Source: Clostridium sp.
Lineage (GTDB): Bacteria > Bacillota > Clostridia > Lachnospirales > Lachnospiraceae
Direction of reading: 5' to 3'
Length of the DNA stretch: 40,156 nt
NCBI GenBank assembly: GCA_031275405.1
Contig: JAISOV010000019.1
Location: 1-40,156, forward strand
Under the pieces are notes generated by a model that made no database searches, was not told the DNA's origin, and saw nothing but the letters and a program-made list of their open reading frames with translations. Of this stretch, positions 5,900-13,563 are shown in pieces; the first letter of the stretch is position 1; every line of letters starts with the position of its first letter. The position numbers were made by a program, and so were the translations under genes.

Positions 5900-7131
5900 A
5901 GCGACATATTATTTTGGAATCTTTGGAAATTAGAAAAAAAGAGAGCGTCATATTAATGATTCAAGGCGTTTTGCTGTTTTTATTAATAATAGCAATTATT
6001 AATATCTCACGTGAAAATACGGGGAGCTTAAAACAGCTGAGTCAGACAACAACCTCGCTTCGCCAGATAACAGATAACTTTATTTTAGAAGATGAACGTA
6101 AATTTTTTTCTCAGCCAGATAATGTGTTATTGTTAAAGGAGTTCTATGAATGGGAAAAAAATAATAGCATGTGGAAATATATAATTTCTAATCGTCAAAA
6201 TGTTAGTCTTGTTGATAAGGAATTCCATGAAATATTTGAATATGGATACGAAGTAAGACAACGAACAGAAGGAGTATATAAAAGCATACAAGTTAACGAT
6301 GAATTTTTCAAACACTTTTCCCTAAATGTAAGTGAAGGGAGGGAATTCTTAAAAGAGGAATATGTATATAAGGATCTTCTGCCAGTAATCTTAGGAAATG
6401 AGTATAAAGGTATAGTTAGCTTAAATGAAAAATTTGGCTTAGGCTATTTAGGAATAAAATTCAATTGTGAAGTTGTAGGTTTTTTAGATAAAAACAGTTA
6501 TTTTAACAATGGATACGATCTAGAATTATTGGATTATTATATAGTGCTTCCTTCCATAGAAAAATTTATATCAACAGATGTTTCAGAGGAAGCGATTAAA
6601 AAGTTTGAGTTAAAATTATATTTAGATAAGTGTTCAGGATACATAGTATCAGATAAAAATAGTAGTTTTTTACAAACTCAAATATCAAAGAAATGTTATG
6701 AACTAGATATGGTTCCCTATAGTTTAATAGGGATGTCGAATTATTATCCAACGATGTGGGGGATCGAAGGAGAGCAATTAGGAAATATTTTAAGTTATTT
6801 TGCGGTTCTTATCGCAATTAACTCTATTTTATGTATTTCATTAAACATGGCAGCAAAAATTACTACGTTAAGAAGGGTATATGTAATTTACATCATGAAT
6901 GGTATGAGAAGGAGTGAAATAATAGGGGCAATTATAGGTGAGATATTTTTTGTTGTTTTTGTTTCAGAAATACTTGCCGCAATTATTTCATATTGTTATT
7001 GGGGACAAATACCGATTAGTGAATTGATATTATTGCCTTTTATAATTTCTTTTTTATCAAGTATTTATCCGTGGCAAATGTTAAGAAAAGTTGATTTATC
7101 GTTCATGATAAAAGAGCAGGAGAATATATAA
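5896..7131 (+). CDS. FtsX-like ABC transporter permease (bacteriocin-associated type)
   Basis: 411 residues; ATG 5896 overlaps the preceding stop (ATGA) and follows GGAGAAAGG/AGG. Topology is MacB/FtsX-like: one membrane helix at about residues 20-38 (VILMIQGVLLFLLIIAIINI), a large extracytoplasmic domain (about 40-300), then three helices (about 302-325, 345-370, 375-395). Between them is the loop RRVYVIYIMNGMRRSEI. The layout fits permeases that, with one ATPase, move peptides or lipid-linked substrates or give immunity. With its ATPase (7131) it forms a translationally coupled set. The AT-rich composition differs from the rest of the window and suggests transfer. No bacteriocin precursor is seen in the window. 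Confidence 0.75.
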   Translation: MKRHIILESLEIRKKESVILMIQGVLLFLLIIAIINISRENTGSLKQLSQTTTSLRQITDNFILEDERKFFSQPDNVLLLKEFYEWEKNNSMWKYIISNRQNVSLVDKEFHEIFEYGYEVRQRTEGVYKSIQVNDEFFKHFSLNVSEGREFLKEEYVYKDLLPVILGNEYKGIVSLNEKFGLGYLGIKFNCEVVGFLDKNSYFNNGYDLELLDYYIVLPSIEKFISTDVSEEAIKKFELKLYLDKCSGYIVSDKNSSFLQTQISKKCYELDMVPYSLIGMSNYYPTMWGIEGEQLGNILSYFAVLIAINSILCISLNMAAKITTLRRVYVIYIMNGMRRSEIIGAIIGEIFFVVFVSEILAAIISYCYWGQIPISELILLPFIISFLSSIYPWQMLRKVDLSFMIKEQENI

Positions 7132-7832
7132 TGGAGAAAGCAAAGCATTTCACAAAACAAACAGAAATGATGCCTATTTTGAAGTTTGATAGCATCAAGA
7201 AGAAGTATGATAAAGTTGTTTTGAAAGATTTAAGCCTTGAAATCTTTAAAGGTGAGATGGTTGGGATCATTGGAAAAAGTGGGGCGGGGAAAACAACATT
7301 ACTGAACTTGGCAGGATTCCTGGAGGCGCAAGATGATGGAAATATTATATATAACGGTCAAGTGATAGATATAAAAAATGAGAGGCTGCTCGCGGAATTT
7401 AGAAGAAGCAAAATAGGGTTTATTGTACAAAATTATGCATTAATAGGTGATAGAAATGTATTTTATAATATAGCGTTACCATTGCTTTGCAAAAAAGAAA
7501 AAATGAATCATATGAGAAAAAAATGTGTAAATATCGCAGAAAAATTAGAAATAGGAGATTTGCTTGATAAGTTTCCAAATGAGCTTTCAGGCGGCGAAGC
7601 ACAGCGCGTTGCGATTGCGAGGGCGTTAGTGAAGGAACCAGAAATAATATTGGCAGATGAACCAACAGGAGCTTTGGATAGCATTACAGAACAAGAGATT
7701 CTGCGAATTTTTACTAAACTGGTACAAGAAAATATCGCTATTCTGTTGGTGACACATAATATGGAAGTCGCAAAAAAGTGTGATAGAGTCTTTGAATTAG
7801 AAAAGGGAAAAATGAAAGAAGTGAATTGGTAA
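7131..7832 (+). CDS. ABC transporter ATP-binding protein (LolD/MacB type)
   Basis: 233 residues; ATG 7131 shares its A with the preceding stop and follows AGGAG at a spacing of nine. Walker A GKSGAGKTT (48-56), Q-loop VQNYALI, signature LSGGEAQR, Walker B IILADEPTGALD and H-loop VTHN are all intact, so the ATPase should be active. It couples ATP hydrolysis to the adjacent FtsX-like permeases. The whole set is AT-rich and ends at a strong terminator (7902-7946). Substrate is unknown; export or resistance to a peptide is the best inference from the permease type. Confidence 0.88.
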   Translation: MEKAKHFTKQTEMMPILKFDSIKKKYDKVVLKDLSLEIFKGEMVGIIGKSGAGKTTLLNLAGFLEAQDDGNIIYNGQVIDIKNERLLAEFRRSKIGFIVQNYALIGDRNVFYNIALPLLCKKEKMNHMRKKCVNIAEKLEIGDLLDKFPNELSGGEAQRVAIARALVKEPEIILADEPTGALDSITEQEILRIFTKLVQENIAILLVTHNMEVAKKCDRVFELEKGKMKEVNW

Positions 7833-7901
7833 AGGTGGCGCGGACGACCTTCTGCGGCCGGAGAGAAACGGAAAGGACGCTGCGGGCCGCCGCAGCGCGG
7901 A

Positions 7902-7946
7902 CAGAAAACCAGGGCGGGAGCATTCGCCCCCGGCCCTGGTTTTCTG
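7902..7946. terminator. bidirectional terminator between ABC module and TRAP operon
   Basis: A 14-bp perfect stem (7902-7915 with 7933-7946) has A-rich and T-rich ends, so a T-run follows the GC core on both strands (TTTTCTGCTTTT on +). It separates the + strand ABC module from the convergent dctM gene. A smaller hairpin (CTGCGG-GCCG-CCGCAG, 7880-7895) lies just before it. The composition switches from AT-rich to GC-rich here. Confidence 0.85.
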
Positions 7947-8002
7947 CTTTTCCGCAGATAACGCCGGATCATGGATCTGCTCTCCTGGATAGCCGGCGCA
8001 GA

Positions 8003-9298
8003 TCACCAAATCATGTTCGGCAGAAACAGGCTGATACTCGGAATGAAGGTGACAAGCAGCAGCGTTACGATCATGCACAGGTAGAACGGCAAGGTAGCCC
8101 TGACGACGCGCTCCATCGGAACCTTGCTTATGGCGGAGCCGATGAACAGCACCGCTCCGACCGGAGGGGTCAGCAGGCCGATACCGCAGTTGAGTACGAT
8201 GATGATACCGAACTGTACCGGGTCGATCCCGATCTGTATCGCGATCGGGAGCAGGATCGGCGTCGCGATCAGGATGATGGGCGCCATGTCCATAATACAG
8301 CCTAGAATCAGCAGGATCAAGTCCAGAAGCAGCGCCAGAATAATCGGATTGTCGGTCAAAGTCGTGATGGCCCGCGCCGCCTGGTCGGGAACGTGCAGGG
8401 AGGTCAGGCAGTAGCCGAACGCGCTTGACGCGGAGATCAGGATCAGCACGATGGACAGGGTGTGGACACAGTCGCCGAGGATGCGCCAGACGCCTTTCCA
8501 GTTCAGCCCCTTGTAAATAAAGACGCTGACGATCAGGCTGTAGATGACCGAGATGGCGCCGGACTCGGTCGCGGTGAAGTATCCGCTCATGACTCCGAAG
8601 ATCACGATAATAACGGCGGCAAGCGCCCAGGACGATTTGCCAAGCTGTTTCAAAAGGTTGATCAGGCTGAATTTGTCGCCTTTGGGGTATTTGCGTCTGA
8701 CCGAGATGATGTAGGAGCCGACCATCAGGCATACCGCCAGCAGCGCGCCGGGGATATAACCGGCCAGGAACAGGCTCCCCACGGAGATGCCCCCGGCGCT
8801 CATGGCGTAAATGACCATATTATGGCTTGGCGGGACAAGCAGGCCCTCGCAGGAGGACGTGATCGTGATGGCGGTGGAAAAGTCGTCGTCATAGCCCTGA
8901 TCGACCATCATCGGGATCAGGATAGAGCCGAGCGAAGCCGTGTCAGCCGCCGCCGAACCCGAAATCCCGCCGAAGAAATAGGAGGCGACGATGTTTACCA
9001 TCGCAAGACCGCCGCGCATCCAGCCGACGCAGGTGTTCGCGAGCGCGATCAGCTTTTCCGAAATGCCGCCGGAACCCATCAAGACGCCCATGGTAATGAA
9101 GAAAGGCACCGCCATCAGGCTGAACGAGTTGATCCCCTTGACCATCTGCTGGCAGACGGCGGTCAGGCTTTTCCCCTGCGACATCAGGCTGAAAACGGAA
9201 GAAAGCGCCACGGCGTAAGCGATAGGGAAACGAAGCAAGATCATCACAAAAAAACTTACCAGCAGAACTGCGATAGCGGTTGTCTGTATGTCTATCAT
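8003..9298 (-). CDS. TRAP transporter large permease (DctM family)
   Basis: 431 residues, the usual size for the family, with about 12 membrane helices and the DctM-type features MVNIVASYFFGGISGSAAADTASLG and VPPSHNMVIYAMSAGG. This subunit is the ion-coupled channel of a tripartite ATP-independent periplasmic transporter and works with the small permease and an extracytoplasmic binding protein. ATG 9298 lies one base beyond the dctQ stop, so the two are translationally linked. In a Gram-positive cell the binding protein is a lipoprotein on the outer face of the membrane. The neighbouring uxaC suggests a hexuronate substrate; this is inference. Confidence 0.93.
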   Translation of the reverse strand: MIDIQTTAIAVLLVSFFVMILLRFPIAYAVALSSVFSLMSQGKSLTAVCQQMVKGINSFSLMAVPFFITMGVLMGSGGISEKLIALANTCVGWMRGGLAMVNIVASYFFGGISGSAAADTASLGSILIPMMVDQGYDDDFSTAITITSSCEGLLVPPSHNMVIYAMSAGGISVGSLFLAGYIPGALLAVCLMVGSYIISVRRKYPKGDKFSLINLLKQLGKSSWALAAVIIVIFGVMSGYFTATESGAISVIYSLIVSVFIYKGLNWKGVWRILGDCVHTLSIVLILISASSAFGYCLTSLHVPDQAARAITTLTDNPIILALLLDLILLILGCIMDMAPIILIATPILLPIAIQIGIDPVQFGIIIVLNCGIGLLTPPVGAVLFIGSAISKVPMERVVRATLPFYLCMIVTLLLVTFIPSISLFLPNMIW

Positions 9299-9299
9299 A

Positions 9300-9824
9300 T
9301 CACTTTGCCTCCTTCACAAAAAACGCTTTCACGTGGTGATAAAACACCTCGGCCTGGAACACGAGCATGGCGGCTCCCGCCAGCGGGATCGGGAAATACA
9401 GCCAGAAGCGCGGCAGCCACGGCATGGACACATAGCTGCCCGGCAGGCTCGTGGCGTATTTCCAGCCGACGGCGGTCATAATGACCGCAAGCGCGAAAAC
9501 CGCTATGTCGGCGAACAGGTCAAGCGACAGCAGCAGCCATTTGGGCAGGTATTTGTCGAACGCGGTCATTCTGATATGGGAGCGGTTGCGTATGGCCAGC
9601 GACGCGGACAGAACCGCCATATAGCTCATGAGAGTGAGGACGACTTCCTCGCTCCACGCCGGGTCGGGAATAAACCAGACATAACGGCCCAGAACCGCCA
9701 TGGACGTAATGAGGACGTCCAGAACCAGAAAAATCTTACATAGAAACAGTACGCCATTATAAACCTTATCGAAAACAGGTTTCAGCCTGTCAAGCTTGTT
9801 AAAAATTTCGGGCAACACGGCCAC
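9300..9824 (-). CDS. TRAP transporter small permease (DctQ family)
   Basis: 174 residues with four predicted membrane helices (about 28-50, 60-80, 98-120, 140-160). It carries DctQ-type features: VLDVLITSMAVLGRYVWFIPDPAWSEEVVLTLMSYMAVLSASLAIRNRSHIRMTAF condensed as the RY..W.EE..R...H pattern. It acts with DctM as the membrane part of the transporter. The gene starts at ATG 9824 with a GGAGG ribosome site and lies behind the hairpin at 9842-9892, which probably sets it below the level of the binding protein. Confidence 0.9.
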   Translation of the reverse strand: MAVLPEIFNKLDRLKPVFDKVYNGVLFLCKIFLVLDVLITSMAVLGRYVWFIPDPAWSEEVVLTLMSYMAVLSASLAIRNRSHIRMTAFDKYLPKWLLLSLDLFADIAVFALAVIMTAVGWKYATSLPGSYVSMPWLPRFWLYFPIPLAGAAMLVFQAEVFYHHVKAFFVKEAK

Positions 9825-9841
9825 CTCCTTGCGTAAGTAGA

Positions 9842-9892
9842 AAAAGAGGGCATTGACATTGAGCGGATCCCCGTTCCGTCTTGCCCTCTTTT
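9842..9892 (-). terminator. stem-loop between dctP and dctQ
   Basis: An 11-bp perfect stem (9842-9852 with 9882-9892; AAAAGAGGGCA/TGCCCTCTTTT) followed on the minus strand by more T's. It has the form of an intrinsic terminator inside the operon. Such intercistronic hairpins after binding-protein genes usually leave the binding protein in excess by partial termination or by protecting the upstream mRNA. Confidence 0.8.
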
Positions 9893-9921
9893 CCCCTGTT
9901 TTTCAAGCACTACAGAGCCTG

Positions 9922-11013
9922 TTATTTCAGGTCGAGTATCTGCTGGTACAGATCGGCCTGGTCCGCAGTGTTCTCCTCGATCACCTTCTTGCAGGCCTCA
10001 ACCCACTCGGTCTTGTCGGTCACGTCGATGACGGTGACTCCGGTGGCGATCAGTTCTTCCAGAACCTTCTGTTCTTCCGCTTCGGACAGCTCCGCGTTGA
10101 AGTCCTGCGCGTAAGCTCCGGCTTCCAGAAGGACGTTCTGCTGCGCCTCGGTCAGCTTATCCCAGGAAGCGTCCCGGATGATGACCTGGATCGCGCCGAG
10201 CGTATGCCCGTCAAGAATTAGATAGGAAGCCACTTCGTTGAACGCGTTGGACTTATAGTTGGCGATCGGCTGCTCCGCGCCGTCCACGACGCCTGTCTGG
10301 AGAGCGGAGTACAGCTCGGCGAACGCGACGACGGTCGGCGACGAACCCAGCCCCTCGACCATCCCGTTCATGATCGGGTCGTTGGAAACACGCAGCTTCT
10401 TGCCGGAAAGATCGGCCAGCCCGCTGATCGCGTCAACCGTAAAGAAGTGGCGGAAGCCCTCCTCGCCGTAGAAGATGCCGCGGACGCCCAGCCCTAGCTC
10501 GTGGGGTTCGATCAGGAACTGCGGAGCAAGGTCGCTGTTGGCGAAGTTCCAGAAATGGGTGCGGTCGGCGAAGGTGTACGGGATGGAAAGCAGCACGGAC
10601 TTCTTGACGCCGTAAGCCGTCAGGGAAAACGCGGAGATCCTCGACATGTCGATGGTATCGCCGCCTCCGAGCATGGAGTCGAGGACGTCATTTTCGGAGC
10701 CGAGGACGCCGCTCGCCTGGATGTCGATCGTGATGGAACCGCCGGAAAGCTCTTCCACTTTCTGCTTGAATGCGGACGCCGTCTGCCCTACGATCGTGTC
10801 GAGGGGATTCACCTCGGCGTATGTAAGGGTGACGTGCGGGTCATCGGCGACTCCGCCGGCTTCCGGTTGCTCCGCCGGGGTTTGCGAAGACGCTTCGACA
10901 GCGTCTGATGAAGATTCCGCCGAAGCATTCGTGTCTGACGCGGAACTGCCGCAAGCGGAAAAACTTAAGGTTAATACCGCTGCGAGCAAGGTGCAAATAC
11001 ATTTTTTCTTCAT
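9922..11013 (-). CDS. TRAP transporter substrate-binding lipoprotein (DctP family)
   Basis: 363 residues from ATG 11013; the ATG six bases earlier (11019) is too close to the GGGAGGA ribosome site. Residues 1-20 are a lipoprotein signal peptide with the acceptor Cys21 (LSFSAC), followed by a Ser/Asp/Ala-rich tether. The mature part has the DctP fold landmarks: VGQTASAFKQKVEELSGGSITIDI, the substrate-carboxylate region KKLRVSNDPIMNGMVEGLGSSPTVVAFAELYSALQTGVVDGAEQP with the conserved Arg, and SAWDKL-like (RDASWDKLTEAQQ). It captures an organic acid outside the membrane for DctQM. It is first gene of the minus-strand operon and divergent from the uxaC operon, so glucuronate or galacturonate is a likely ligand, by inference. 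Confidence 0.93.
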   Translation of the reverse strand: MKKKCICTLLAAVLTLSFSACGSSASDTNASAESSSDAVEASSQTPAEQPEAGGVADDPHVTLTYAEVNPLDTIVGQTASAFKQKVEELSGGSITIDIQASGVLGSENDVLDSMLGGGDTIDMSRISAFSLTAYGVKKSVLLSIPYTFADRTHFWNFANSDLAPQFLIEPHELGLGVRGIFYGEEGFRHFFTVDAISGLADLSGKKLRVSNDPIMNGMVEGLGSSPTVVAFAELYSALQTGVVDGAEQPIANYKSNAFNEVASYLILDGHTLGAIQVIIRDASWDKLTEAQQNVLLEAGAYAQDFNAELSEAEEQKVLEELIATGVTVIDVTDKTEWVEACKKVIEENTADQADLYQQILDLK

Positions 11014-11067
11014 TGTCATTTCCTCCCATGACTTAGCATATAATGATTGTTGCTTCCTAATACTACC

Positions 11068-11095
11068 ATACTATGGACATGTTGTATATTGCCAA
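11068..11095 (-). promoter_or_regulatory. candidate promoter of the TRAP operon
   Basis: On the minus strand TTGGCA (11095-11090), 16 bp, TAGTAT (11073-11068). A short dyad CCATA-C-TATGG overlaps the -10 (11066-11076) and could be an operator. This is the best match in the divergent 11014-11215 region on this strand, but it is not consensus. Confidence 0.4.
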
Positions 11096-11151
11096 ATTCA
11101 ATAAAATATTACATATTTTTTTGTGTAAATTGCTATTTTATTGGAAATCTC

Positions 11152-11180
11152 TTGCATCCTTGGAATCCTTATTATATAAT
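11152..11180 (+). promoter_or_regulatory. promoter of the YcxB-like/uxaC operon
   Basis: TTGCAT (11152-11157), 17 bp, TATAAT (11175-11180), lying 36 bp before the ATG at 11216. The surrounding divergent region is AT-rich and probably holds the shared control of transporter and isomerase genes. No regulator gene is present in the window. Confidence 0.7.
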
Positions 11181-11215
11181 GAAAAAATCTACATAAATAG
11201 AAAGGGTTTTCCTAT

Positions 11216-11773
11216 ATGGGCAGAGACAAAGCCGACTTTATCGCCTCCGTCAAAGTGGACGGGAAGATTTTCAGGCGTTTTGCGCTGTTTGACACTTTCC
11301 ACCGCCGATGGCTGTCTCCGGCGCTTTTTATGGGCATTATGCTTATTTTTTCGTTTCTGGCTTTTTCACGTGTCGGAAAAACGCAGCAGGCCGCGCTCTT
11401 GGGCGGTGTGCTGTCCGGGCTGGGCGTGCTGCTGCCGGCCGCTTATTTTTTGAATTTTTACCTGTCCGTATGCGCCCAGGTCAAAAAGCTCGGGCTTGCC
11501 GTTCCGCGGTACGCTTATACTCTATGGTTTGACGGCGAAAACGGCGTAAGCGTTTCCGCCGGAAAGGAAGAACTGTTTTTCCGGTGGAACGAACTCTTTG
11601 CCGTTTACCGCGCAGCCCGCTGCATTTATCTGTATACCTCGCCGGATCGCGCTTATCTGCTGCCTGACGGACAGATCGAGGGCGGAGCGGACGAGCTGTG
11701 GACGCTCCTGTCGTCGCGCCTTCCCAAGCTGAGGTTTCTGGATATCCGGCGCAGACGGGGTTCCATAAGATAG
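11216..11773 (+). CDS. YcxB-like two-helix membrane protein
   Basis: 185 residues, ATG 11216 after AGAAAGGG. Residues about 38-58 and 62-85 are hydrophobic helices (LSPALFMGIMLIFSFLAF and GVLSGLGVLLPAAYFLNFYL). The C-terminal cytoplasmic part (YTLWFDGENGVSVSAGKEELFFRWNELFAVYRAARCIYLYTSPDRAYLLP) follows the strand pattern of YcxB-like domains, whose role is not established. It lies 37 bp before uxaC under the same promoter, but small proteins of this kind occur in many contexts. A functional link to uronate use is therefore not assured. Confidence 0.65.
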   Translation: MGRDKADFIASVKVDGKIFRRFALFDTFHRRWLSPALFMGIMLIFSFLAFSRVGKTQQAALLGGVLSGLGVLLPAAYFLNFYLSVCAQVKKLGLAVPRYAYTLWFDGENGVSVSAGKEELFFRWNELFAVYRAARCIYLYTSPDRAYLLPDGQIEGGADELWTLLSSRLPKLRFLDIRRRRGSIR

Positions 11774-11810
11774 GGAAAGAACAGGGAAAACAGGGAAAGG
11801 AGAAAATACC

Positions 11811-13253
11811 ATGAAAAAATTTATGGACAAGGATTTCCTGCTGGAAACCGAAACGGCAAAACGGCTGTTTCACAATTACGCGGAGGATTTGCCGCTGATC
11901 GACTATCATTGTCACATTTCGCCGAAGGATATTTACGAGGATCGCCGTTTCGGCAATCTGGCGGAGGTCTGGCTCGGCGGCCGTCAGCCGGACGGAAGCT
12001 ATTTCGGCGACCATTACAAATGGCGCCTGATGCGGGCGAACGGCCTTGACGAGGAGGTGGTCACGGGCGGCGCCGACGGGCTTACGCGGATCACAAAATT
12101 CGCGGAGGCGCTGGAAATGGCCATCGGCAACCCGATGTACCACTGGTGCAACCTTGAGCTGAGGAAATTCTTCGGCTATGAGGGTTATCTTTCACCGGAA
12201 ACGGCGTCCGAGGTCTGGGAGCTGTGCAACGATAAACTGCGGAACGACCCTTCGCTTACCGTCCGGGGCATGATCGAGCGGTCGAACGTCGCTTTTATCG
12301 GCACGACCGACGATCCGACGGACACGCTGGAATGGCACGCGAAAATCGCCGCCGATCCGACCGTGAAATTTAAGGTCTGCCCGTCGTTCCGCCCGGATAA
12401 GGCTATTTATGTGAATAAGCCAGGTTTTGTCGAATATATCGGGAAGCTCGCGAAAAGCGCGGGAAAAGAGAGTCTGGATTCTGTTTCCGACGTCTGCCGG
12501 GCGCTTGAAGACAGACTGGACTTCTTCCGGAAAATGGGCTGCCGCGCAAGCGACCACGGCCTTGATTATGTCATGTACAGGCCGTTTACCTACGAGGAAG
12601 CCGACGCCGTCTATCAAAAGGCGATGGCGGGCGAGATCCTGACGCTTGAGGAGGCTGAGAAGTATCAGACGGCGATTCTCGTAAGTCTCGGAAGGGCTTA
12701 TCACGCGCGCGGGATCGCTATGCAGCTTCATTATTCGTGCCTCCGCAACGTCAACGAGAAAATGTACGCGAAAATGGGTCCCGACACGGGCTATGACATG
12801 ATCGCGCAGACAAGCAGCGGCGCTCATATCGCGGCGCTGCTCTCGGCTCTGGACGCGACGGACGAGTGTCCCAGAACGATCCTGTATTCGCTGAACCCTT
12901 CGGACGATGATCAGATCGCGTCCATTTTGAACAGCTTCCAGTCAAGCGAGATACCCGGAAAGATTCAGCATGGTTCCGCGTGGTGGTTCAACGATACGAA
13001 AGGCGGAATGGAAGCCCAGATGAAGGCGCTCGCCAATGTCGGCCTGCTCGGGAATTTCGTGGGAATGCTTACCGATTCGCGTTCGTTCCTTTCTTACGCG
13101 CGCCATGATTATTTCCGGCGTATTGTGTGCAACCTGATCGGGAACTGGGTGGAAAACGGAGAATACCCGGACGATCGGAAAGCGCTGAAAAAGATCGTCG
13201 AGGGCATCTGCTGCGAGAACGCAAGAAGATATTTTGAAATTGAGAAGACGTAA
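11811..13253 (+). CDS. uxaC: glucuronate isomerase
   Basis: 480 residues, close to the family's usual length, ATG 11811 behind AAAGGAG. The amidohydrolase-type metal motif DYHCHIS (H33, H35), the segments FGDHYKWRLMRANG, IGTTDDPTDTLEWH, MQLHYSCLRN and GSAWWFNDTKGGMEAQ, and the FVGMLTDSRSFLSYARHDYFRRI C-terminus are all typical. The enzyme interconverts D-glucuronate with D-fructuronate and D-galacturonate with D-tagaturonate, the first cytosolic step of hexuronate catabolism. The divergent TRAP transporter is the obvious partner for uptake. UxaB/UxuB and the KDG enzymes are not in the window. The gene ends at a strong terminator. Confidence 0.96.
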   Translation: MKKFMDKDFLLETETAKRLFHNYAEDLPLIDYHCHISPKDIYEDRRFGNLAEVWLGGRQPDGSYFGDHYKWRLMRANGLDEEVVTGGADGLTRITKFAEALEMAIGNPMYHWCNLELRKFFGYEGYLSPETASEVWELCNDKLRNDPSLTVRGMIERSNVAFIGTTDDPTDTLEWHAKIAADPTVKFKVCPSFRPDKAIYVNKPGFVEYIGKLAKSAGKESLDSVSDVCRALEDRLDFFRKMGCRASDHGLDYVMYRPFTYEEADAVYQKAMAGEILTLEEAEKYQTAILVSLGRAYHARGIAMQLHYSCLRNVNEKMYAKMGPDTGYDMIAQTSSGAHIAALLSALDATDECPRTILYSLNPSDDDQIASILNSFQSSEIPGKIQHGSAWWFNDTKGGMEAQMKALANVGLLGNFVGMLTDSRSFLSYARHDYFRRIVCNLIGNWVENGEYPDDRKALKKIVEGICCENARRYFEIEKT

Positions 13254-13332
13254 GGAGCTGCCGCCCGGCTGTAAAAACCGATCTGCCCGGATTCCTTTTG
13301 CCGCCGGGACCGATTTCCTGTAGTCCTTCTTC

Positions 13333-13371
13333 CGGATACCGCCCTACCTTTGGCCGGGCGGTATCCGTTTT
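13333..13371 (+). terminator. intrinsic terminator after uxaC
   Basis: A 12-bp perfect stem (13333-13344, CGGATACCGCCC, with 13356-13367) followed by TTTT. It closes the uronate operon 80 bp after the uxaC stop. The gene-free stretch 13254-13563 holds this terminator, the hrcA promoter and the CIRCE operator, and nothing else recognisable. Confidence 0.88.
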
Positions 13372-13437
13372 GCCCCCGTCATCCGTCCGCAAGTCTTCTT
13401 TTTATAATTTATTTAGAATTAATTTATGCAAAAGTGG

Positions 13438-13466
13438 TTGACAATACATACCCATAGTGCTATCTT
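13438..13466 (+). promoter_or_regulatory. sigma-A promoter of the heat-shock operon
   Basis: TTGACA (13438-13443), 17 bp, TATCTT (13461-13466), with a T/A-rich stretch upstream (13400-13430). The CIRCE operator begins 14 bp after the -10, covering the start of the transcript, which is the usual repressor position for HrcA. Confidence 0.85.
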
Positions 13467-13480
13467 TAGGAAAGAAGATG

Positions 13481-13507
13481 TTAGCACTCCCTTTTGGTGA
13501 GTGCTAA
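13481..13507 (+). promoter_or_regulatory. CIRCE operator (HrcA binding site)
   Basis: TTAGCACTC-N9-GAGTGCTAA, a perfect match to the CIRCE consensus. HrcA, encoded just downstream, binds it to repress the operon and releases it when GroE is occupied by unfolded protein. Because the element is transcribed it also forms a hairpin in the 5' leader. Confidence 0.97.
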
Positions 13508-13563
13508 TGACTTGGAAGAAAGGAAGCAGACGGGAACAATTCAAGGGATCAATGGGAAAATGA

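Noticed and set aside
8462..9481. 339-codon + strand open frame across dctM and dctQ
   Set aside because: Shadow of the two TRAP permease genes; Asp/His/Arg-rich, no ribosome site and no recognisable domain.
13507..13563. An 18-codon upstream frame starting in the last base of CIRCE and ending exactly before the hrcA ATG
   Set aside because: Its start has no ribosome site and lies in the CIRCE hairpin; the exact abutment is most likely chance.
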